Below, one piece after another: positions 38,739 to 48,108 of a stretch of DNA of 64,000 nucleotides. Origin of the DNA: Sulfolobus sp. A20 (GTDB lineage: Archaea > Thermoproteota > Thermoprotei_A > Sulfolobales > Sulfolobaceae); NCBI RefSeq assembly GCF_001719125.1, contig NZ_CP017006.1:1936384-2000383 (forward strand), read 5' to 3'. The notes beneath the pieces are model-generated. The model was not told the origin of the DNA and searched no databases. It was given only the letters and a program-made list of their open reading frames with translations. Both the position numbers and the translations under genes were made by a program. Within the stretch, counting starts at the first letter, position 1. Each line of letters begins with the position of its first letter.

Positions 38739-39343
38739 ACTGAATTAACTTCTATTTCCGAGTAATTTAAAATTTCTCCTAATTGCAGTTATCTAGGAAT
38801 CTAGTTAAATTAAAGTGTAGAAAATTCAAAAAGATAGGCCCCTTGATTTTACTCTATTCATATATAGGCGATAAGAGGTTAAAGTTATTTATTTGATCAA
38901 GCTTTGTCATATAAGCTTACTATAAACTAATTTTTATTAGGGGAACTGTGTTTTATTTTATGAATATTAAATTTTGGGCTTTCATTAGAGTTCGTACATC
39001 TAAGCCCCATCGACTATGCAATTCTCAATAATCATGTAAAGATATTGACCTAATAAGGAAAACTGTAGATTTATGTCTTGCTAATTATTCTGGGCATATG
39101 TAGAGTTAACATATATCTTTATTAAATCGACTTTATATATTCTTAAAAAGTGTTAATAAATACACTTTGATCTACTTTAGCTTTATTGCAAAATATCAAA
39201 CTTAATGAACTTTAACTGTGATATTAAATATACTAAAATCTAAAGTTATCCTATTTCCATATTTTCAATTTGAAGAGTTTTTCCATAATAAGATTGTTGA
39301 GGGAGGAAAGAGTTTTTATACTTCCTAGTATTAATACCACTAG
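38739..39343. promoter_or_regulatory. Long gene-free stretch with the promoter of the SMC-like gene
   Basis: 605 AT-rich bases between divergent genes (Fur-like and SMC-like). AGTTTTTATA (39311-39320) is a good TATA box about 25 bases before the ATG at 39344, so that mRNA is nearly leaderless. A second region near 39005-39030 holds GTCGATGGG on the minus strand, part of the guide found in two sRNAs, but without proper C and D boxes. Nothing else can be called. Confidence 0.5.
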
Positions 39344-41107
39344 ATGAAGGTTAGAGTATATAATATAGGTGGAATAACACAAGAATATAGTATTGACCTA
39401 GAGAAAGGCGTTACAACATATGAAGCTCCAAACGCTTATGGTAAGACATCGTTAGTTAGGGCATTAGTGTCTATGCTAACATCTAGCATTAAGCCAGAGG
39501 ACTTGCTGAATGTTTTTGCTGATAATGGGTATGTTGAAGTATATTTAGATAATAAAGAGTACTATAGAAGGATAAAGAGGGTTAAAAACGGATTATATGA
39601 AGAAAAGAATCTAATAATGGATGACGATAGAGCTTTACTGTTAACGTACTTCTCTCCAGAAAATAGATTAGTAACCCAAATTTTATCTGGAGATGGAAAC
39701 GTAGAATGGTTTATTTCAGCTACTTCTAAAATCAATGAAATTAGAGCTAAGAAAGAGGAAATGCAGAAGCTATTAAATGCGGAAATAGCTTCAAGAGATG
39801 AGTTACAAAAGAAGTATAACGATATAAGGGAAATTCAAAATAAAATAAGAGCTCTTGATGAGGAGATGGAGAAACTAGAAAAAGAGAGGGAAAGTAGCTC
39901 TAATATTGTGATGAAGACTACACACACAATAACAATAACGAGACAAAATAAGATAAACGAGATCATGAATAAGATAAAGGTAAAGAAAGATGAGCTTGCT
40001 AACTTAGAACTTGCACTGAAGAAGATAGAAGAGGAAATTCAAAGTAAGCAATCAAAGATCTCTTCAGAAATTAAATCTCAAATACAGAAAGAATTAGACG
40101 AAATTAATGAGAAACTTAAGGCTAAAAGTAATGATAGGTCTGAGTTGGAAATAGAACTTAAAGTATTAGAGAGGGTATTTGAGGAAGTAAAAGAGTCAGA
40201 TAAGCAACACCTTGACACGTGCAATGTGTGTGGAAGTAAGGTTGATCCGAGTATATGGAAAGTTAGAATAGACGTTATAGAGCGAGAATTGAGAGATAAA
40301 ACTTCGTTGCTAGACTCTGTTCGTAATGACATAATTAGTTTACAGAAGAGAAAAGAAGAATTAGAGTTAAAACTAAAGGAGTTTGAAAGCGTTGAGAATG
40401 ATATTATTAAGTTAAAGGGTAAGAGAGAAGAGCTAATAAACAGGATAGGTTCTGTTAAATTCCAAATTGATGATCTCGAGAGACAGAAGAGAGAGACAGA
40501 AGAGAGATTCAATAGGAGTGAGTCTTTAAGTGGAGCAGTAATCACACCAGATGATAGTAATGCTATTTTGAAGAGAATTGAGGAATTGAGAAAGAAAAGG
40601 GAGGAATACGAGTATGAGTTGCAATTATTAGGCGTCCCATCCTCGATATTAGAGGAGCTTAAGGAAAAGGAAATAAGAATAGAGCAGTTGCAGAAACAAG
40701 TTGAGGAGTTACAAGTGGAGTACATCAAAAGACTGACTAAAGCTAGGGATGAATTTACTAGAATATCAAATCAATTGTTGAGAAGGTTTGAATTTGAGAT
40801 GGAAGCGGAAATAGATAATAATTACAGATTAGTTGTGAAAAGAAGAGGAGCAACCATAGATATAAAGAAATTATCTTCATCAGAGAGGACTACATTAGCG
40901 TTAATACTAGTGCTAAGCGCTCTTAAAGCTTACTTCAAGACGCCTTACTTCATAATTGATGAGTCAGCAATGACTTTTGATCAGAAGAGGTTTAATAGAT
41001 TACTAGAGTACTTATCAGAAATAGCAGATTATGTAATAGTAACCAAAAGTAATGAGAGCACAGAAATAAAAACAATACCATCTAAACAAGTTGAAATTTC
41101 AACTTAA
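39344..41107 (+). CDS. Archaea-specific SMC-related protein, coalescin-like
   Basis: 587 residues, a short Rad50/SMC relative. Walker A YEAPNAYGKTSLV near residue 28, two coiled coils around a CNVC zinc hook (Cys293 and Cys296), the signature-like KKLSSSERTTLAL, and Walker B YFIIDESAMTFD near 545. It is much shorter than Rad50 and has no Mre11 beside it. The build matches the archaea-specific SMC-related group that includes coalescin (ClsN), which shapes the B compartment of Sulfolobus chromosomes. Whether this is ClsN itself or a paralogue cannot be decided here. Confidence 0.78.
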   Translation: MKVRVYNIGGITQEYSIDLEKGVTTYEAPNAYGKTSLVRALVSMLTSSIKPEDLLNVFADNGYVEVYLDNKEYYRRIKRVKNGLYEEKNLIMDDDRALLLTYFSPENRLVTQILSGDGNVEWFISATSKINEIRAKKEEMQKLLNAEIASRDELQKKYNDIREIQNKIRALDEEMEKLEKERESSSNIVMKTTHTITITRQNKINEIMNKIKVKKDELANLELALKKIEEEIQSKQSKISSEIKSQIQKELDEINEKLKAKSNDRSELEIELKVLERVFEEVKESDKQHLDTCNVCGSKVDPSIWKVRIDVIERELRDKTSLLDSVRNDIISLQKRKEELELKLKEFESVENDIIKLKGKREELINRIGSVKFQIDDLERQKRETEERFNRSESLSGAVITPDDSNAILKRIEELRKKREEYEYELQLLGVPSSILEELKEKEIRIEQLQKQVEELQVEYIKRLTKARDEFTRISNQLLRRFEFEMEAEIDNNYRLVVKRRGATIDIKKLSSSERTTLALILVLSALKAYFKTPYFIIDESAMTFDQKRFNRLLEYLSEIADYVIVTKSNESTEIKTIPSKQVEIST

Positions 41108-41433
41108 GATGGAGACCATGGCACTTCTAGTTTTTTCATCAAGATTTTATTTAAGTCAGTTCTAATCGCGTCCTCTACTTGCGGTGGTATTTCAGTTATA
41201 GGTTCAAACCATCCGACCGTTGAAGTCATTCCTAATTCGTCAGCCCTTTGTTTTAACCATAAGGCTACGGCAAGTCCAGCCATAGTAGGTTTGAATATGA
41301 CTACTGATGGTCCAATAGATGAGCTAGCTATTTTTATAGCGTGTTTAGAGATCGTTTTCCAACGAGTTTTAGTAATAATTCTTACCAGTTCTTTTGCACG
41401 ATCTCTCTCACCTATTGCATAAAATATAATCAT
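41104..41433 (-). CDS. Conserved hypothetical protein, 109 aa
   Basis: A small alpha/beta protein with no cysteines and a hydrophobic helix MAGLAVALWLKQRADELG in the middle. I do not recognise the family. ATG at 41433. It convergently overlaps the SMC-like gene by 4 bases. Confidence 0.7.
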   Translation of the reverse strand: MIIFYAIGERDRAKELVRIITKTRWKTISKHAIKIASSSIGPSVVIFKPTMAGLAVALWLKQRADELGMTSTVGWFEPITEIPPQVEDAIRTDLNKILMKKLEVPWSPS

Positions 41434-41473
41434 ATGTAGAAGAAAGTTCGCACCTTAAAAAAACTATTGGTCA

Positions 41474-41968
41474 TTAACTAGATCCGCTTCCGCATCCACA
41501 GTAACCGTATTCATCGATTTCTAGACCGCATACAGGACAAGTTAAACCAGTACTCTTAACTTCATGCCACTCTTTCCCATACTGAGAGTAGTGTGGATCT
41601 ACTAATGCTTTAACTAGATCCCTAATTGACACTATACCACTTACTCTTCCCCTTTCATTTACTATGGGGAGATGCCTAAAACCATTTTCCACCATTATAT
41701 TTAGAGCATTAATTACGCTTGTATCTTCTGAAACACCTTTCACTTCTTTTGTCATGTAATCTTTTATTTTACTATCAATTCTTTTATCAGCGTAAGCTCT
41801 AACTATATCTCTTTCAGTTATGATACCCAATATTGTGTCCTCTTCGTCAACTACCAATAAAGATCCCACGTTATGTTTTTTCATTTCATCAGCTGCATCC
41901 TTAATCGTTGAGTCCACTCTAATTGTATAAACTTTTTTAGACATTACATTTTTGACCATTAGTTGCAT
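41474..41968 (-). CDS. CBS-domain protein with C-terminal zinc ribbon
   Basis: 164 residues: two CBS motifs (about residues 8-60 and 72-128), each with the GIITERD or GIVSIRD signature, then a zinc-ribbon tail with [20 protein letters not shown] pairs bind adenosine nucleotides and act as energy sensors; the metal-binding tail may contact nucleic acid or a protein partner. ATG at 41968, with a second at 41959. Confidence 0.88.
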   Translation of the reverse strand: MQLMVKNVMSKKVYTIRVDSTIKDAADEMKKHNVGSLLVVDEEDTILGIITERDIVRAYADKRIDSKIKDYMTKEVKGVSEDTSVINALNIMVENGFRHLPIVNERGRVSGIVSIRDLVKALVDPHYSQYGKEWHEVKSTGLTCPVCGLEIDEYGYCGCGSGSS

Positions 41969-42143
41969 ATAATATATAATGTAAAAAGGAGTAAATAAAC
42001 TTTATACTTATCATTTTTTGTATTTCTATATATAGTATTTCAAGATTCACCGAATTATTCTATACGTCTTTTAAGTACTCCTTCATGATAAAAGGGGATA
42101 TGACTTAAATATTAAATAGGTTTAGAGTAAGGAAAAATAGAGT

Positions 42144-43121
42144 TTACCCTAAGATAAATTGATGTGCTTTCACCTTATTTCCTTGTAGGACAATAAGTGC
42201 AGCGTGTAATAGCCCGTTATTATATTCACTACCCGGATTTATAACAATGGTATTGTTTAATTTGTCAAATCCTTTAGATTCATGAATGTGTCCATGTAAA
42301 CCTAATAGAGGCTTTGTCTCCTCAATTATTCTTCGTATAGACTTTGATCCAACGTGTGTATATATAATTTCTCCAGCTCTGATTACAGGCTTAAGCTCTT
42401 CATCAAGTAAAGGAGCATTATCTAGATTTGTATTGAATGGAGGAGCATGAAAATTATATATTGCCCTTTCAAAATTAGTAATTTTTGACACTATTTTTTT
42501 TAGATCGGAATAAATGTCTTCCTCTCTCTTTTCTCTAAATGTGTTCCAAGGCGTTGGATTAACATAGCCATAAGATACGATTTGATACCCGTTAAACTCA
42601 AATACCTCTCCCTCTCCTACCTTGAACATCTCACCTTCTTTTAATACGTCAAATAAATACTCTGGATCATCATTTCCTAAATTTACAAATATAGGTATTT
42701 TGTTTTCCTTCAATCTCTCATCGGCTATTCTAATCCAATCTCTTAAAGTACTAATCATAGCTACTTTAAATAATTCCTCCTGAACTTTCTTATTCCCAAC
42801 AGCCTCATCAAACTCTTTTTTACTGAGTATTGCGTAATACGTTCCTTCATTTTTAAATTTCTCTGTTATAGTATTTAACTCTGAAGACGAAATTTCCTTA
42901 TTATCAATTAAAAATTTATTATTTCCTAAATCTATTATGGGAACTAATGACTTACCAGCTATATCGCCACCTATTATTAATGCATCTACTTTATATAACT
43001 TTGCAGCATTTATGAATTTTTTAAAGGTTGTATAAGACGCGTGAAGATCTGATGTGAATAGAATCCTGACTAAGTTGTCAGTTGTGCTGTCATCTTTTTT
43101 CCTCTTAAATAATGAGACCAC
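42144..43121 (-). CDS. Metallophosphoesterase
   Basis: 325 residues of the calcineurin-like phosphoesterase fold: [30 protein letters not shown] and [13 protein letters not shown] in order, complete for the two-metal site. Substrate unknown; the family includes nucleases and phosphatases. The first 12 residues ([12 protein letters not shown]) form a basic start. The start is a GTG at 43121. It diverges from the phosphoglycerate mutase-like gene over about 70 bases. Confidence 0.87.
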   Translation of the reverse strand: MVSLFKRKKDDSTTDNLVRILFTSDLHASYTTFKKFINAAKLYKVDALIIGGDIAGKSLVPIIDLGNNKFLIDNKEISSSELNTITEKFKNEGTYYAILSKKEFDEAVGNKKVQEELFKVAMISTLRDWIRIADERLKENKIPIFVNLGNDDPEYLFDVLKEGEMFKVGEGEVFEFNGYQIVSYGYVNPTPWNTFREKREEDIYSDLKKIVSKITNFERAIYNFHAPPFNTNLDNAPLLDEELKPVIRAGEIIYTHVGSKSIRRIIEETKPLLGLHGHIHESKGFDKLNNTIVINPGSEYNNGLLHAALIVLQGNKVKAHQFILG

Positions 43122-43189
43122 ATTAATTCTTCATCTTATAATCGTATTTAAAGTTTAAACTAATAAGCTGGAATGTCATACATATACTG

Positions 43190-43819
43190 ATGACTACAAT
43201 AGTTTTTGTAAGGCATGGATTAAGCACATCGAACGTCAATAAGATCCTTAGTCATGATAGTAATAGTTATCCTTTAACTGAGGAGGGTGTTAATCAGGTT
43301 AAAGAAGCATCTAAGGAATTAGCAAAATTGAAAATAGAGAAAATATACACTAGCCCAGTTCTAAGAGCATATCAAACTGCGTTAATTATAGCTGAAACGA
43401 TAGGGCTTCTACCAATAGTTGATGAGAGATTAAGAGAGAGATTTCTAGGAGAGTTAAATAATACTACCTTTGATCCTTCTGACCATTGGAAGTTAAGAAT
43501 GTTAAAGGGAAATATAGAGATAAAGGGATTGGAGAGTTGGGACGATATGACGAGGAGGATGAAGAGTTTTGTCAATTCAGTGCTGAGCGAGAATGGGATA
43601 ATAATTGCCGTATCTCATTCTGATCCTATAAGGGCAATAATAAACTATTTTTTGGGCTTAGACGATATTAGTGGTTGGGGCATAAAGATACCCAATGCAA
43701 GTTTTAGTATTGTAAAGTGTGGTAGGAATATTGAATCTTGTAAAATTCTTAGTATAGGCTCACCAATTATATCAAATCAGATATTAGCGAGACTCGATAT
43801 TAATGTCAAAGTTTTTTAA
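43190..43819 (+). CDS. Histidine phosphatase (phosphoglycerate mutase-like)
   Basis: 209 residues. RHG motif [10 protein letters not shown] at the N-terminus gives the phosphorylated His; ERFLGELN and VSHSDPIRA supply the other catalytic residues. The family covers phosphoglycerate mutases and broad phosphatases, and the exact substrate is not readable. ATG at 43190. Convergently overlaps the D-aminoacyl-tRNA deacylase gene by 36 bases. Confidence 0.87.
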   Translation: MTTIVFVRHGLSTSNVNKILSHDSNSYPLTEEGVNQVKEASKELAKLKIEKIYTSPVLRAYQTALIIAETIGLLPIVDERLRERFLGELNNTTFDPSDHWKLRMLKGNIEIKGLESWDDMTRRMKSFVNSVLSENGIIIAVSHSDPIRAIINYFLGLDDISGWGIKIPNASFSIVKCGRNIESCKILSIGSPIISNQILARLDINVKVF

Positions 43820-44497
43820 AACTTTAGTTATCTTTTCTCTTTGGGTAGAGTTTAGGCTATCTAAAATTACCTTTCTAATTGGTTCTATACTGTTTTTAAC
43901 AACTTGTACAATCACGTTATCATCAATCATGTTTACGTAGTGTTTGGAAACTACATGTCCTATGCAATTTTCCTTTGATAAATTGGTAAATAGTTTTGAG
44001 TAATGAGGTCCCCCAAACCCTGAAATATAGTCTTTGCATATATTATTATCTAATGATTCAACACCTTTAATTGTATGCTCCACAACGGTTTTTACTAGTT
44101 CTCCATTAGTCCAATACTCAATACTACTTCCTATCTCAACGAAAATTATTGGCTTACTCTGATATGTTGGTCCATGATGCGTAGCTTCTATCACTTTTTC
44201 TATATTAAAGTTTATTTTCAGTATTTCCCTCAATATAGATGAAAATAGCTTTGGATATGCCATGCCCAATTTCTTCGGCTCTCCTCCCATCGTCTCTTCT
44301 GTAGGATTACCTGGATAGTGTATGGTAATTGAGGGAACACCTGCTTTACTCTTATGTCTTGAAAATATTATTATTGCATCTCCCTTATCATATCTAAAAT
44401 TCGTAACGTCTTCATTTATTTCTTCAAATTTATAACCTAATTTTTTAATTGTAATACCAACTGGGTCTTTAGAAGAGTAAATGACTCTAATATCCAT
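43784..44497 (-). CDS. dtdA: D-aminoacyl-tRNA deacylase, archaeal (DtdA/GEK1) type
   Basis: 237 residues. The family is recognised by [20 protein letters not shown] and EATHHGPT with its paired histidines, likely zinc ligands. It frees D-amino acids from tRNA and so protects translation. Adjacent on the same strand is an FAD-dependent amine oxidase; a shared theme of D-amino acid handling is possible but unproven. ATG at 44497, 14 bases after that gene's stop. Confidence 0.9.
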   Translation of the reverse strand: MDIRVIYSSKDPVGITIKKLGYKFEEINEDVTNFRYDKGDAIIIFSRHKSKAGVPSITIHYPGNPTEETMGGEPKKLGMAYPKLFSSILREILKINFNIEKVIEATHHGPTYQSKPIIFVEIGSSIEYWTNGELVKTVVEHTIKGVESLDNNICKDYISGFGGPHYSKLFTNLSKENCIGHVVSKHYVNMIDDNVIVQVVKNSIEPIRKVILDSLNSTQREKITKVLKNFDINIESR

Positions 44498-44511
44498 AGT
44501 GTTTATTCCTC

Positions 44512-45429
44512 CTAACTTTTGATTAAATCTATCGCTTTATGTGCTAATATAGGTGCGAGAGCGAATCCAAATCTGTAACCTGTCACTAAAATAGCGTTAG
44601 AAAAAATATTTCTAACTATTGGTTCACCATCCTTAGAGACACTCCTAAAACCTACCCTTATCTCTAAAGCGGATGTATCAACTCGAATTATCTTTCCTAT
44701 TTCGTTAATAGTTCTATAAATTTCCTCATAATTTACATCAATCGAATTATCTAATTTTGAATCCCCATTGAGATAAAGATTTTTTCCCTCAACTGCTATT
44801 CTGTCGTTTACTATCAATATTCCGTTTAGTCCAATTTTTTTGTTTGAGATTATCAAGTGTCCTTTGTATGGTAGAATTTCTATATCGATACCTAACTTAT
44901 GTAATATCTTTGAACTCATGAACCCAGTAGTAAAAACATAGTATTCACCCTTAACATTACCTTTATTAGTTATCAAGTATTTTATTTCGTTATTTTCGAC
45001 CATTGCATCCAATACTTCGTACCCTGTTTCTAGGTGTAAATCTGTACTAATTAAGTTAAATAACTCTTCTCCTTCTACGAAAAATGCATTATCAAAGTAT
45101 TCCGCTTCATCGATATTAAGTACTGGTTCTAAACCTTTAATCTCTTTCTTATCTAATATTTTTCCGCCTATCTTATTTTGAGCTAATCGCAATATGTGTG
45201 TTTTTTTGCAATATACCCCGTATTTTTCACAAATCTCGGAGTAAAATGTAATAGCTTTCTCGCAATCTTGCTTATGAGATCCACATAGAGGTGGCATAAT
45301 TGACCACAAACTCGCTCTAGAATTATTTGCTATTTTCTTTTCTTTTTCCAATATAACTGAGTCTCCACTATATAATAGTCCAATCATTAATCCCGTTATT
45401 CCTCCACCAACTACGACTAATTTTGTCAT
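44512..45429 (-). CDS. FAD-dependent oxidoreductase, D-amino acid oxidase fold
   Basis: 305 residues. The N-terminal dinucleotide site LVVVGGGITGLMIG and the C-terminal ILVTGYRFGFALAP are those of the DAO family (sarcosine, glycine, D-amino acid and 2-hydroxy acid oxidases). The central part is short and cysteine-containing (MPPLCGSHKQDC). The substrate is open; the neighbouring D-aminoacyl-tRNA deacylase makes a D-amino acid attractive as a guess. ATG at 45429. Confidence 0.82.
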   Translation of the reverse strand: MTKLVVVGGGITGLMIGLLYSGDSVILEKEKKIANNSRASLWSIMPPLCGSHKQDCEKAITFYSEICEKYGVYCKKTHILRLAQNKIGGKILDKKEIKGLEPVLNIDEAEYFDNAFFVEGEELFNLISTDLHLETGYEVLDAMVENNEIKYLITNKGNVKGEYYVFTTGFMSSKILHKLGIDIEILPYKGHLIISNKKIGLNGILIVNDRIAVEGKNLYLNGDSKLDNSIDVNYEEIYRTINEIGKIIRVDTSALEIRVGFRSVSKDGEPIVRNIFSNAILVTGYRFGFALAPILAHKAIDLIKS

Positions 45430-45485
45430 GTCAGTATTCTTTATATGATAAAAACTTTTTAAATTAATAGTATATATAATATCTT

Positions 45486-45884
45486 ATGACTGAAGAAACT
45501 AAAGATCCCGAATTACAAAAAATCCTAGAGGAGAAGTTCAATAAAATTGTAAAAAAGGAAGAAGATGAACTAGTTAGACATTTAGATTCTAAAACTTTTG
45601 ATGACTTTATAACTAAGAACAAGATAGCAGTAGTAGACTTCTGGGCTGAATGGTGTGCCCCTTGCTTTATATTATCTCCCATTATAGAAGAGTTAGCAAG
45701 AGATTATCCTCAAATAGGATTCGGTAAAATAAACTCTGACGAAAACCCAGAAATATCTGCAAGATATAGTGTAATGAGTCTCCCGACAGTAATATTCTTT
45801 AAAAACGGTGAACCTGTTGATGCAGTTATAGGGGCTGTCCCTAGAGAAGAAATAGAAGAAAAACTAAAGGCTCTCATGGATTAG
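45486..45884 (+). CDS. trxA: Thioredoxin
   Basis: 132 residues: an acidic N-terminal extension of about 40 residues, then a thioredoxin domain with the active site WCAPC in FWAEWCAPCFILSP and the cis-proline SLPTVIFF. It reduces disulfides of proteins such as peroxiredoxins. The 40-residue extension, rich in Glu and Lys, is longer than in standard thioredoxins. ATG at 45486, and a second gene follows after 8 bases. Confidence 0.93.
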   Translation: MTEETKDPELQKILEEKFNKIVKKEEDELVRHLDSKTFDDFITKNKIAVVDFWAEWCAPCFILSPIIEELARDYPQIGFGKINSDENPEISARYSVMSLPTVIFFKNGEPVDAVIGAVPREEIEEKLKALMD

Positions 45885-45892
45885 TGATAAAA

Positions 45893-46543
45893 ATGACTTA
45901 TCCTATTCTATTGGGAATAGATGGCTTAAGTTACACAAGTTTCATGAAATGTAATCCCAAAACCCTATTTACATTATTCAGTAGCACGTATAGAGGAGTA
46001 GTAGTTAATAGGAAGCCTCAGTTTCCTCATTCTTCATGGATGAGAGTATTAGGAATGTATGAAAATAATAATAGTTTTCTTACTAAGGTTAATGAAATTC
46101 CTCCATTGATAAAAGAGACTAATGCTGTGCCTATTAACATACCAATATCCAATCCAACTTATGGTGTTGTTAGTTTACCTTACAATAGTGAAATTTCTGC
46201 TGAGGAAGAAATTAATAATATATTACCAAAGGTACTTGAGTCAATTGAGAAATCCCCGGTAATTGCTTCTATAACGGTGATCGATAGAATGTTGCATAAG
46301 GATGTCTCAAAGAAATGTGACGTATATAAAATTATAGATGATGCTGTGAGGAAGATTGTAAACAAAGTAGATGATTTCATTATATTTTCAGTTTACGGAG
46401 AACCAAAGGGATACGACGAAGGGAACCATGAGGAACATGGAGTATTTTTAGCAACTATACCAAGACCGTCTGAACATGATACAGTTAAACTTAATGAAAT
46501 AGGAGAGTTATTTAAAAGCTTAGTAAATGGAGGTTATTTCTGA
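45893..46543 (+). CDS. Small alkaline-phosphatase-superfamily-like protein
   Basis: 216 residues. LLGIDGLSYTSF at the start has the Asp and Ser/Thr position of the metal-dependent phosphodiesterase/alkaline phosphatase fold, and GNHEEHGVFLAT near the C-terminus matches its last metal motif. The middle is much shorter than in normal members (usually over 350 residues), so it may be a minimal or inactive relative. ATG 45893 is chosen over GTG 45884, which overlaps the thioredoxin stop. Confidence 0.62.
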   Translation: MTYPILLGIDGLSYTSFMKCNPKTLFTLFSSTYRGVVVNRKPQFPHSSWMRVLGMYENNNSFLTKVNEIPPLIKETNAVPINIPISNPTYGVVSLPYNSEISAEEEINNILPKVLESIEKSPVIASITVIDRMLHKDVSKKCDVYKIIDDAVRKIVNKVDDFIIFSVYGEPKGYDEGNHEEHGVFLATIPRPSEHDTVKLNEIGELFKSLVNGGYF

Positions 46544-46560
46544 ATTAAGGTATTATTTTA

Positions 46561-47082
46561 TTATCCTTCCATAACTGAAACATTATAAAGGGGGTACAAA
46601 GCCATTATCACTGGCTGTACGTAAAGTTCTTTCCTATCTATTACCTTAGTTAATAAACCAACAGCTCCCTCTTTCTTTTTACTCTCTTTTACGTTAAATA
46701 TTAAATCTGTCGCCTCACCTAACTCTTTTCCATCAAATAATAATGATACTATAGATTTAGGAAGTGTAAATGAGGCTGATATTGCAAAATTCTCTAAGCC
46801 ATTTTTAGTTATCATATAAACGATAGCGAAAGCTACGAAATTATTGTATATATTGCATACTCCACCCTCAATTCCTATGCCTATATCTAGATTTGTCTTT
46901 ATTAATGCATTCATAGCTCTATTTTTTGCCCCTATCAAAGTCTCCTCACAAAATGGTTGAGAACTAACACCACTCTCTACTTTAACTGCTACTAGTTCAT
47001 AATCCAATTTTAATGTTTCTAACGCCTCCTTAACTGCACTTATTTTAACTGGGTTCTCACTCCCCAATGCTACTCTAATCAT
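46561..47082 (-). CDS. Inosine/xanthosine triphosphatase, YjjX/DUF84 family
   Basis: 173 residues. The N-terminal [14 protein letters not shown] and the middle GIGIEGGVC are the family's signatures. These enzymes hydrolyse non-canonical purine NTPs (ITP, XTP), keeping deaminated bases out of nucleic acids. ATG at 47082. It diverges from the MqnA/D-like gene over 44 bases. Confidence 0.88.
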   Translation of the reverse strand: MIRVALGSENPVKISAVKEALETLKLDYELVAVKVESGVSSQPFCEETLIGAKNRAMNALIKTNLDIGIGIEGGVCNIYNNFVAFAIVYMITKNGLENFAISASFTLPKSIVSLLFDGKELGEATDLIFNVKESKKKEGAVGLLTKVIDRKELYVQPVIMALYPLYNVSVMEG

Positions 47083-47126
47083 GTCGTTTAATTTATACTT
47101 TTAAGATGTTTTAATAAACTTATCAT

Positions 47127-47993
47127 ATGGTAACTATAAGAGTAGGTGCCTTAGCTGATTCGGGCGATTTGTATCCCTTTATTCCATTAATTGAGGGAAA
47201 GATTAAGCCAGAGGGTTTTAACTTAGAATTTGAGATAATCCCAACTGTACAAGATATTAATGAGGCAGTTTTAAAGAAGGAAGTTGACGTATCCGTACCT
47301 TCCGTTGCCATGTATCCTTATATTCAAGATGATTATTACATTTTAAGCAATGCTGTTGCTACTGCCACTGACGGTATAACTGGCATGCCGTTATTAGGGG
47401 TGAAGAGCATGAGCGATGAGGAAATAAAGAAAAGTAGATTAATAGTTCATGGCCAAAACACTACCGCATTTACCTTATATAAGCTTCTAATCGGAAAATA
47501 TCACAAACTAATTATAGTGAGGAAGGTTTTGGATGAGATTAAGGCATTAGGGAAGGAGGGTGACGTGTTAGTTGCTGTGCATGAGATTAAGATGATGTAT
47601 GCCTTGAAAAAATTGGGAATTAATACGGTAAGAATTAGTAGTATGTGGGATATGTGGAAGAACATTTCAAATAATACTCCTATGCCAATGGGGATGGTAG
47701 TAATAAGTAAGGAGTTAGGTAAAGATCTAGCGATGAGATTTAAGGAGATTTATGAAAGAAGTAAGAAATATGCTGAAGCCCATCTTGATGAGGTTATTCC
47801 TAAGGATGTGGAGATAATGAGAGAAGCTCAGAAGGCTGATCTTGACGAAGAAATTGTGAGAAAGACGATCTGGGCTGATATTGAGGAATATAACGTTCCT
47901 GTAGATCAAGTGAGAAAAGGACTGGAATTCTTCTACAGTATAACTCATGAAAGAGGAATATTACCTAAAGTTAAAAGTATAGATTTAATATAG
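47127..47993 (+). CDS. MqnA/MqnD-like protein
   Basis: 288 residues with a periplasmic-binding-protein-like fold seen in the futalosine menaquinone pathway enzymes: RVGALADSGDLYPFIPLI at the N-terminus, DVSVPSVAMYPYI, and ILSNAVATATDG. No signal peptide is present, so it is cytosolic. Sulfolobales make caldariellaquinone, not menaquinone, so the substrate may differ. ATG at 47127. Confidence 0.75.
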   Translation: MVTIRVGALADSGDLYPFIPLIEGKIKPEGFNLEFEIIPTVQDINEAVLKKEVDVSVPSVAMYPYIQDDYYILSNAVATATDGITGMPLLGVKSMSDEEIKKSRLIVHGQNTTAFTLYKLLIGKYHKLIIVRKVLDEIKALGKEGDVLVAVHEIKMMYALKKLGINTVRISSMWDMWKNISNNTPMPMGMVVISKELGKDLAMRFKEIYERSKKYAEAHLDEVIPKDVEIMREAQKADLDEEIVRKTIWADIEEYNVPVDQVRKGLEFFYSITHERGILPKVKSIDLI

Positions 47994-48108
47994 AGATTTT
48001 GAGTAGTTATTTTTAATTATAAATAAATATTTTTGATTTAAAAACACCATAAATGTTTAAGCTAATTATTGGGAAAAAGCGTATAAGCAAACGATAGTAT
48101 TATAACAT

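Noticed and set aside
38995-39040. A third occurrence of GTCGATGGG on the minus strand, as in the two sRNA guides
   Set aside because: No acceptable C box, D box or C' box at the right spacing; at best a relic.
40078-40728. 216-codon open frame antisense to the SMC-like gene
   Set aside because: Ser/Leu/Asn-rich antisense of a coiled coil; no start signal or known motif.
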